Source: Thalassiosira profunda (Eukaryota; Bacillariophyta; Thalassiosirophyceae; Thalassiosirales; Thalassiosiraceae). Taken from it: 10,035 nucleotides of DNA. The stretch is taken from NCBI GenBank assembly GCA_036939355.1, contig JALLAP010004284.1, positions 1 to 10,035 of the forward strand, written 5' to 3'. The position numbers and the translations under genes were made by a program. The notes beneath the pieces were generated by a model, which did not search any database, was not told the origin of the DNA, and saw only the letters and a list, made by a program, of their open reading frames with translations. Below are positions 1 to 6,380 of the stretch, one piece after another (the stretch's first letter is position 1; every line of letters starts with the position of its first letter).

Positions 1-164
1 AGTTGGAGGCGGAGGACGTGGAGGAGCAATTGCTGCAGCCGGCGCGGAAGGAGGAAATCTCGATGCCGGCGGTGCCAAGCGGGGAGCTGCCGTCGATACC
101 GAACGCGACGAAGGCCGAGGAGGAGGAGCTCAAGCAATTGGAGGCGGAGCTGGCGGGTTTATGA
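1..164 (+). CDS. ESCRT-III subunit SNF7/VPS32 (CHMP4), C-terminal part
   Basis: This is the last 53 codons of a gene entering from the left edge. The frame starts at base 3 and ends at TGA 162-164. The visible tail contains VEEQLLQPA, then a Pro-rich linker (MPAVPSGELPSIP), an acidic run (KAEEEE) and a final amphipathic LKQLEAELAGL. This order is the known C-terminus of the SNF7/VPS32 family: the EEQLLQP block closely resembles the plant SNF7 proteins as I remember them, and the last helix fits the MIT-interacting motif that recruits Vps4. In the family, SNF7 polymerises on endosomal and other membranes and drives inward budding and scission. The N-terminal core helices lie outside the window, so the start and exon structure are unknown. 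Another ESCRT-III paralogue is possible but less likely. Confidence 0.85.
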   Translation, partial: LEAEDVEEQLLQPARKEEISMPAVPSGELPSIPNATKAEEEELKQLEAELAGL

Positions 165-292
165 TCGTACGACGTTTGCAGTGGTTACATGTTGAGTTGA
201 CGGTGTGGCTCTATTCCTTGACGCGACACTCTGTGGCTATTTGGAAGGAAACCTGTGAGCGGTGCATCGTGCAATAGAAATGGAGGGGTGTA

Positions 293-298
293 AATAAA
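293..298 (+). terminator. possible poly(A) signal of the SNF7 gene
   Basis: AATAAA lies about 130 bases after the SNF7 stop codon, in an otherwise non-coding stretch (165-368) between two convergent genes. Position and sequence fit a polyadenylation signal. Many algae do not strictly need this hexamer, so this is a modest inference. Confidence 0.4.
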
Positions 299-368
299 GC
301 GGAAGTGACATCAACATTTACACTTGCTCTTTCTACCGTGGAAGAAGATATTTGGTTTCCCCACATCC

Positions 369-1694
369 TCAACGCCGGGCACCCCGCTCCCTCCCTGATC
401 CAAAGTCCAAACTCTTGTACAGGAACTTCAACCAACCCGGCTGGTTCTTGTCCCCGTCTTCCCCATCATCATCCCCCGCCAAGAAGGCAAACCCGTACGC
501 CCCGGCCACCACCGCGAAATTCGCGAACCAAATCGCCCCCGTGTCCTTCGTCACCACCGGACTCAGCAGCGAAATCAACGGCGTGCCCAAGAACGCAATG
601 TCCAGCGCCTTCTTCTCCGCCCCCGTGGGCCGTCGACTCCGCAGGCTCGGCACGATGAAGAGCCACCACCACCAGAAGCCCAGCACTTGGATGGAGGTGT
701 CCATGTTGGCGACGTTGCGGTACCATCCGAAGTTGCCAAAGAGGAGGTCGGGGTTCGTGCTCATGACGAACGACAACGCCATGCTGAGGACGGCCTGGGC
801 GAGGAAGACGTCCTTGAGCCATCCCCGGAAGACGGCGCGGCGTTCGGTGGCGAGGTCCCGTTCCTTTTTGGCGATTTTGGCGCGGATGGCGTCGGCGTCC
901 TCGCCCCCGCCGCCGGCGTCGCAGAGCTCCGTGGTGGGAGCGGCGTTTTCGGGGAGCGTGGCCCCGGTCAGAGTGGCCAGTTCCGTGCGCAGATTGTACA
1001 GGTCGCGTTCCAGGTTGACCACCTTTGCGTTTTTGCCGGTAGTATTGGAGTTGGCCGTTCATCAATGAGACAAGAGGTGAGCAAACATGATTGGCCGGAT
1101 GACATCTTGTCTCCCCAATAAACAACACAACACATCATATCCCCATTATTCCAAGCCCATTTTGCAAACACACAATCCGCAATCCCCTATTCAACACCCC
1201 TTTTGTTGCGCACACATCTTGTGCACACATCTCATGCACCCTCACGCAGAACGCACCTTGGCCGGGTTCAGCAGTTCGTCCAACCCCACCCCCATTTCGC
1301 CCCGGATGCTCTCGTCGATGCCCTTCACGAAGGGATCGTCCGACGTCAGCTCCCCCTCGGCGCCTGGGGCAACGCCCCCCCACCCGACGGAGGAGAGGGC
1401 GTCGCTGGCCTCGGCGAGGGTGGAGTCGTCGAACAGCTGGGGCGATGATGGCTGTGACGAGGATGAAGAAGAGGGTGTGGAGGGCGGAGTGGAGGGTTGG
1501 GTGGAGGATTCAGCAGTCTCCTCGGCGAAGAAGAGGGTGCCCCCTTTGTCGTCCTCGGCCGCCAGCCGCGTTGCAATTCTGCCGCCAGCAACACTTCTCG
1601 TCGCGGCGCGCGGGGCGGTGAACGCCCCGGCGCCCGAGAGGAGCAGGGCCACCGCCGCCGTTGCCGCTGCGGCGCGTGGTCTCGGCGGCGCCAT
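369..1694 (-). CDS. Predicted plastid-targeted four-helix membrane protein (two exons)
   Basis: Exon 1 is 1694-1257 and exon 2 is 1022-369, giving 363 residues. The ATG at 1694-1692 has a good context (gaccATGg). Residues 1-24 are a signal peptide with the hydrophobic stretch ATAAVALLLSGAGA. Next comes F25-TAP and an Arg/Ala-rich, acid-free stretch to about residue 45. This is the bipartite 'ASAFAP' presequence that sends proteins into red-lineage secondary plastids. Residues 60-85 are Ser/Pro-rich linker. Exon 2 begins VVNLERDLYNLR, a coil-like stretch. Four hydrophobic segments follow at about residues 217-234, 255-273 (containing FWWWW), 286-304 and 308-329, and the tail is acidic then basic. 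Exon 1 ends after LLNPAK at a phase-0 donor (gtgcgt); exon 2 opens after AAAG, also phase 0. I do not recognise the family. An envelope or thylakoid membrane protein is the inference. Confidence 0.82.
1023..1256 (-). other. Intron of the plastid-targeted protein gene
   Basis: On the minus strand the intron runs from donor GTGCGT (1256-1251) to acceptor AAAG (ending at 1023). It is 234 bases, the longest here, and phase 0. No exon 2 frame reaches an upstream ATG: in-frame TGA lies at 1061-1059, so a spliced upstream exon is required. The donor-proximal half is rich in CACA/TGTG repeats. Confidence 0.75.
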
Positions 1695-2085
1695 GGTCGG
1701 ATGATTGGAGCTCGCCGTTGCAGCCCTTGGTTCAGGATCAGGAGGGGAAGAGGAAGGGAAAAAACACGAAACACGACGCTGACGAGTGAGGAAAGAGGGC
1801 CAGCGGGGGAATGCGCTGTTGAGCCCCCTTTCCGCATTTCAAACCCCCCCTCGTCCGCCTCCGTCCTCCGTCCTCGCGGCAACATCACCTCCTCCGCGCC
1901 TGCCTGCTGAATGATGTTGTCCACCCCACGGTAGCCGCGGCGAGGCCTGCTTAAAGTCAGCAGCAGCGGCTCCTTTCAAAATTTATTGTTGAGCGACAGA
2001 CTGAAATCTGAAAAAGTTTTTCTTAGTGGTTGTGTTCTCGCCCTCCCTTCACTTCCTCGTGAACGCGCCCCTGACAAACGCCACG
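1695..2085. promoter_or_regulatory. Divergent upstream region between plastid-protein gene and finger gene A
   Basis: This 391-base stretch lies between two start codons pointing away from each other, so it should hold both 5' UTRs and both promoters. The part nearest gene A (about 1975-2035) is clearly AT-richer than its surroundings. I see no convincing TATA box. The assignment rests on position only. Confidence 0.5.
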
Positions 2086-3189
2086 ATGCCCACCGTGACC
2101 CTCCACCCGACCACCAACGCGGCCTCGATGGTCGTCCGGCCCACGCGGGCCATCGATCCGGACGAGGAGGCCCTCCGCTCGGTCGTGAGCGCCATCGCGA
2201 ACAATTGCCTTTTTAGGAACACGACGGGCCGGGACGAAATCCGGTCGGTCGTGGAGCAGTTCCGCGTCAAATATCCTGGCTTGACGGTGGACCTGGTGCA
2301 GGGGGCGGTGTTCGTGCTGGAGGCGAGCCTCGCGGCCGCGAGCCGGGTGCCGCTGTGCGGGGCGGCGAGCGGGGCTTCGGCGTCGGCGTCCGGTGGGGCG
2401 GGGAAGAAGCGGGGCCGCATCTCGGACGGGTCCGAGTCGAGCTCGGGTGCCGAGGGCGGGAAGACCAAGTGGCGGAAGTCGACGTGCAAGCACGAGGGGT
2501 GCGAGAAGTGGGCGCAGAGGTGAGAACGGAGGAGGATGGCACATGGGGGGTGTGTGCTCCCGTGGTTTGATTTTCTGTGCACATCTTGTGCTCACTCTCC
2601 GATGCTCCTTCTCTCTCTTCACCCTCAAAAGGAGGGGACTCTGCATCAGCCACGGCGGGACCAAGGAGCAATGCCAGTTCGAGGACTGCAAGGAGGCGGC
2701 CTTCCTCGGCCAGGGCCTCTGCGCCGTCCACGGGGGCGTCCAGCCCCTCTGCGCCGCGGACAATTGCGAGGCGCACGTGAGCCGCGACGGGCTCCGGTGC
2801 CAGGCCCACAGCGGGGGCGGGGGCGGCAAGTCGGAGGGCAAAGACGGCGGCAAGCGCCGCACGTGCCGGGCGGAGGGGTGCAACAGCCACCGCAAGCGGG
2901 GCGGCTATTGCTGGAAGCACGGTGAGAATTGTGGATGCATTTGCTATGCATCTCCGGCGTCAAAAGCACTACTGGTGAGTTGTCGTTGTCGTGCTTGTTC
3001 GTCCGCAATGCATGTGACCCTAAAATGCCTCCGACGGACGACAGCGCGACGCACGGGGAGAAGTGCACGCAGGGAGGCTGCACTTTCGTGGCGGCCATGG
3101 CGGAGGCGGCCTCGGATGAGGAGTTCGAGATGGCGGAGGTCGAGGCGGAGGCGCCGGCCCTGGCGGGGGTGATGGCCATGGCGGTGTGA
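2086..3189 (+). CDS. Finger gene A: C-x4-C-x9-C-x2-H repeat protein (three exons)
   Basis: Exons are 2086-2519, 2632-2921 and probably 3077-3189, giving 278 residues. The ATG at 2086 is the first in frame (context ccacgATGcc). Residues 1-100 hold an unrecognised, probably helical region (EEALRSVVSAIANNCLF; VEQFRVKYPGLTVDLVQGAV). A Ser/Gly/Lys-rich linker with KKRGR follows. Four fingers of the form C-x4-C-x9/10-C-x2-H start at C134, C159, C185 and C223. The last two are separated by a Gly/Lys linker, and the tail is acidic/Ala-rich. Fingers of this type are often auto-labelled 'WRKY transcription factor 19-like', but no WRKYGQK motif is present, so I avoid that name. Nuclear zinc binding is the inference. 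The exon 2/3 junction is uncertain: the third-exon frame (HGEKCTQGGC...) looks coding, yet only a weak canonical acceptor at 3076 keeps it in frame. Confidence 0.75.
2520..2631 (+). other. Intron 1 of finger gene A
   Basis: The 112-base intron runs from GTGAGA to a pyrimidine-rich tract and AAAAG. It is phase 2 (AG|G). Splicing here joins CEKWAQR to RGLCISHG and restores the C-x9-C spacing seen in the other fingers. An AG three bases later would give x8, which fits less well. Confidence 0.8.
2922..3076 (+). other. Intron 2 of finger gene A (acceptor uncertain)
   Basis: The donor is GTGAGA just after CWKH (phase 1). The better-looking acceptor GACGACAG at 3044 throws the reading into an Arg-rich frame ending at 3172. 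Only the AG at 3075-3076 (gcagggag) leads to the acidic frame ending at TGA 3187-3189. The intron holds a 7-base inverted repeat GATGCAT/ATGCATC with a 5-base loop (2934-2952) and a second internal GTGAGT at 2975, so alternative splicing is possible. Confidence 0.45.
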
Positions 3190-3885
3190 GCGGCAGAGGC
3201 GATGCGAGAGGAGGGGTGCGGGCGAGTGCTGATGTGGCCCCAATCAGTCCGGGGAGTGTCCGCCAGAGCAACCTATTGCTATCGAAACGGCGAATTGAGA
3301 GCATTGGATATCATTTCCTGCATGCATTAGACGCGTGCGGAGACTTGACGGGGAGGAGTTATGTAGCTCGAAAATCACGCGGCGCCAATGCATAGATACT
3401 GTAGAAAGATATTATCAGAGCCATGATCAAGAACGTGTGTACAATGCGCCCCTCCCGCCCCGTTGCCAGGAGAGAGGTGCGTCGATCGTCGTCCCGCCAG
3501 AGGCCTCCCCTTGGCTCTCTTTTTGAAGCCTCCCCTTCCTAACTTACGCGGTACATTGGCTTCATATAGGGCCTCTCCTCAATCTCCTCCAGTAGCCTGC
3601 GCCCTGCGCCGCGCTCTCCACTCCTCCGCCGCTCCATCCTGCCACCCGCTGCTTCATTCTCACCCGTTGGTGAGTGGCGTTCGCAACGGTGGGTTTTATG
3701 AGCGGCGGCCGAGGCGCCGCCTCGCTGCCGACTGATTGGCAATTTGGCTATTGTGGCACTTGAATTAGGTACGTGTGCGTGCACCTTCCGCACCTCTGAC
3801 AGCTCAATACATTTCATCTCGGCTCCACTTTGCACCCATCGTTTTGAAGCTACGCCGCCGAAGTCAAACTATCAAATTGCAAAAG
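3190..3885. other. Intergenic region between the two finger genes
   Basis: About 700 bases separate gene A from gene B on the same strand. I see no finger motif, no coding frame with plausible composition, and no tRNA-like structure. It should contain the gene A 3' UTR and the gene B promoter and 5' UTR. Short frames here are Arg/Pro-rich noise. Confidence 0.5.
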
Positions 3886-6157
3886 ATGTTCTCTCCCGCG
3901 CATGAATACGATTTGGCCGCCGGCGGCGCCTGGCAAGGGTCCGCGGACGGAGGCGCAGCAGCCGCATCCCACGGAGCAGAGGCCTCCAGCCCCAAGCCCA
4001 AGTACAAATACGTCAAGGGGCCGTGCGCGGTCGAGGGATGTCCGAACCGGGCCTTCCGGGCGCGGGACGGGGTGTGCGTGACGTGAGTGCATCATCTGCC
4101 TTTTGTCGCCGAGCTGGTTCATTGCAGGGGACTTCACATCTAACAATTGTTGTATTGATGTGCGANATCTGCCTTTTGTCGCCGAGCTGGTTCATTGCAG
4201 GGGACTTCACATCTAACAATTGTTGTATTGATGTGCGACGGGGCATCACCGGTCAGCCACGGGGCCAAGAGGGTGTACGCCCAGTGCTCCGCGGAAGGGT
4301 GCGCCAACCGCGTCCAAAATAACGGCGTCTGCTTCCGGCACGGGGCGGCGTTTACGCCCTGCCGCGCGGACGGGTGCACTTCGCGGGTTTACGCCCGCGG
4401 AATGTGCCGCCGCCACGGCGCGGCGGCGGGGATCGCGTACCCCGCCGCTAGTCCCAAGCCGCGGAGGACGTGCAAAGCAAAAGGGTGCACGAACCACTCT
4501 GTCAATGGGGGCCTCTGCATCGGGCACGGTGCGTCAAGAAATTACTGCAAAGTCGAGGGGTGCACGAACAAGCGGGTGAAGGGAGGTGTCTGCATGCGGC
4601 ATGGTGCGAAACAGGGCCTCTGCAAACACGAGGATTGCACAAAGTACGCCCAAATTGGGGGCGTTTGCCGTTCGCACGGTGCCAAGTTCAAGCTTTGCGA
4701 GGTAGACGGCTGCGGAAACTTGGCGCTGCGGTCGGGCGTGTGCCAGAGGTGAGTTTTTGATGCACCTCTTTCTGTCCATGCTGTTGGGGCTAAAATCTAA
4801 TCATTGGACGTTTGCTCCAGACATGGTGCGAAACCTAAACAGTGCCGACACGAGGGCTGCTCCAACCAGTCGCACAAGGGCGGGGCGTGCTGCACGTGCA
4901 ACAAGCACGACGGAGGGCCCGAGCTCTGCCAGCGCGATGGCTGTATGAATAGGGCGCCTCGGGGAGCGGACGTCTGCTGGACGCACAATGAGGCCAAGAA
5001 GGATGCGGTTTGCTGCGCTCACGAGGGATGCTACGCTCGGGTTCGTCGCGGAGGATTCTGTCGGAAGCACAAAGATCGAGAGGAGAACGCGGTNCGAGGG
5101 ATGCTACGCTCGGGTTCGTCGCGGAGGATTCTGTCGGAAGCACAAAGATCGAGAGGAGAACGCGGTCGAAGCATGGGGTGGTGCGAGGAAGAGCCCACCG
5201 GAGCAATTGGTGGGGCAGCAGGGCGAGGCAGATGGAGAAGAACACTCGTTGGAAGTGGAAAAAGCACCTGCCGTTCACCCTCCACAACCTGGCGAAGGGG
5301 ATGCAGCAGGATCCCTCTCGGTCACGCCCCCACAGTCGACCGCCAACATGACGCCTCAGATAATGTGGCAGTGCAAAAGATGCGACAACCGAAACGCCCT
5401 CGCCAAACGGAGATGCGCAAAGTGCAACGGATGGAGGGGCGGGAAGCGGAAAGCAGCGGTACCTGACGACGGAGACACGGTGACTGTCCTCGTACCATCG
5501 CAATTGCAGGATGATTCGTGGCAGTGCGACAAGTGCGGGCACCAAGCCCACAAGTCGCGGTGCGCCAACTGCAGGAGGTGGAAAGACGGAAAGCGGAAGG
5601 AGGCAAGCTTTTCCAGGACCATCAAAGGCAAGAAAGGTTACACCTGTCTGCGCCGTGGGTGCGAATCTTTGGTCACTGTTGCCGGCGGTGTTTGCACAAA
5701 GCACAAAATCTGCAGCCTCGACGGGTGCACCAAACCGGCAGTGTTCGGGGATGTCTGCTCCGACCACAGCGAGAGCGCCACAATATGCCGAACTGTTGGT
5801 TGCGCTCGCGTCGTTGCCAAAATCAAGGGAATGCGCACGCCCACGGGGCTGTGTTACGGGCATCTCTTCCCGAAGACCAGGAGCCCGTGTGCCCATCCTG
5901 GATGCGAAACGATGCCGAGAAAAGGAAACGAGCGATGCACGAAGCATCGAGTAAACAGCGGAGCGGCTAAAAAGCGAAAGCGAAAGGTTGACACTCCGGA
6001 CGAACAGGACAGCAAAGTTACGAAAAGGGTTGTTCGCGAACGTGCACCTGCGGCGAAGGCCAGGGGCCGCTCGAGGCAACGTTCGATGGTCAAGGATTAC
6101 CTTGCCAACTTGGTCAAAAAGAATGTTCATGTGCCGGAAGCTCGCAACGCGAGCTGA
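3886..6157 (+). CDS. Finger gene B: 14-finger protein with two RanBP2-like zinc ribbons (three exons)
   Basis: Exons are 3886-4082, 4257-4748 and 4821-6157. Counting the 72-base duplicate around N5094 once (drop 73 bases) gives one frame and 650 residues. The ATG at 3886 is the first in frame. Ten C-x4-C-x9/10-C-x2-H modules start at C47, C76, C101, C138, C163, C188, C213, C238, C266 and C295, mostly spaced 25 residues and linked by HGAK-x3. Two W-x-C-x2-C-x9/10-C-x2-C-x2-W ribbons follow (W388-R415 and W439-R463), both ending in GKR like RanBP2/NZF fingers. Four more modules start at C481, C503, C528 and C562; the third has a long insert. The basic tail KKRKRKV (589-595) is a likely nuclear signal. 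The architecture suggests a nuclear nucleic-acid or protein-binding factor. The target is unknown and no catalytic domain is visible. Confidence 0.88.
4083..4256 (+). other. Intron 1 of finger gene B (contains an assembly gap)
   Basis: Donor GTGAGT at 4083, acceptor GGTCAG ending at 4256, phase 2. The split codon AC|C joins GVCVT to HGAK and completes finger 1. The alternative TTGCAG acceptor at 4200 would bring a TAA within six codons, so it is excluded. The apparent 174 bases include a 72-base duplicate plus N, so the true length is probably 101. A CTAAC branch-like motif is present inside the duplicated part. Confidence 0.85.
4094..4238. repeat. 72-base direct duplication around N4166 (assembly gap)
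   Basis: Bases 4094-4165 and 4167-4238 are identical over all 72 bases and are separated only by one N. This is what results when two overlapping contig ends are scaffolded without merging. It lies wholly inside intron 1 of finger gene B, so the protein is unaffected. Confidence 0.92.
4749..4820 (+). other. Intron 2 of finger gene B
   Basis: A 72-base intron from GTGAGT to TTTGCTCCAG, phase 2 (AG|A). It joins GVCQR to HGAK and completes finger 7. It interrupts the finger at exactly the same residue as intron 1. The interior is AT-richer and contains GCTAAAATCTAAT, a plausible branch region. Confidence 0.9.
5022..5166. repeat. 72-base direct duplication around N5094 (assembly gap, breaks a frame)
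   Basis: Bases 5022-5093 and 5095-5166 are identical over 72 bases, separated by one N. The pair falls in the last exon of finger gene B and encodes finger 10 twice (EGCYARVRRGGFCRKHKDRE). The surplus 73 bases shift the frame by one. Counting the copy once rejoins the upstream and downstream frames exactly, so the gene is intact. Confidence 0.93.
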
Positions 6158-6380
6158 GGCCCTATCAGGCAAAGTAGGTCCTACTCTTTTACATCTACAA
6201 GCATCTCTGCTGAGTTATCTCAAAGCAGAAATAGCGCCCCTCGCCATTTAGCAACAATCAACAAGTACTGTACAACCTAACCCGCCTACCCTCATCCTCG
6301 CCAGAAACAGTCCTGCTCATATCAGCCCTTCATCACGCCCTGCGGGACGTCTAGGATGGCCCATGTAACAATGCCCCTGC
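6158..6380. other. Convergent 3' region between finger gene B and the coiled-coil gene
   Basis: Stop codons of the plus-strand and minus-strand genes face each other across 223 bases, which should hold both 3' UTRs. I see no AATAAA on either strand and no hairpin worth naming. Confidence 0.45.

Noticed and set aside
352..1068. Plus-strand frame of 238 codons over the plastid-protein exon
   Set aside because: Antisense of an exon with four clear membrane helices, and its own composition is Ser/Arg/Pro noise.
2023..2895. Minus-strand frame of 290 codons opposite finger gene A
   Set aside because: Antisense to exons carrying four fingers, with His/Arg/Pro-rich noise and no motif.
2975..3044. 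GTGAGT at 2975 to ACAG at 3044 as the real intron 2 of gene A
   Set aside because: Splicing these two sites leads to a third frame, not the acidic frame that carries HGEKCTQGGC. Kept only as a possible alternative donor.
4257..5040. CRISPR-like or satellite tandem array
   Set aside because: The roughly 75-base periodicity is the DNA shadow of 25-residue fingers. The repeats diverge at DNA level and stay in one reading frame.
3886..6157. WRKY transcription factor label for the finger genes
   Set aside because: No WRKYGQK sequence or WRKY-type C-C-H-H spacing exists. The label comes from C-x4-C finger similarity to composite plant proteins only.
4835..6172. Long minus-strand open frame (445 codons) opposite finger gene B
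   Set aside because: It runs across the N and duplicate, has no domain, and is fully antisense to regular Cys/His fingers. GC-rich codons make antisense frames stay open.
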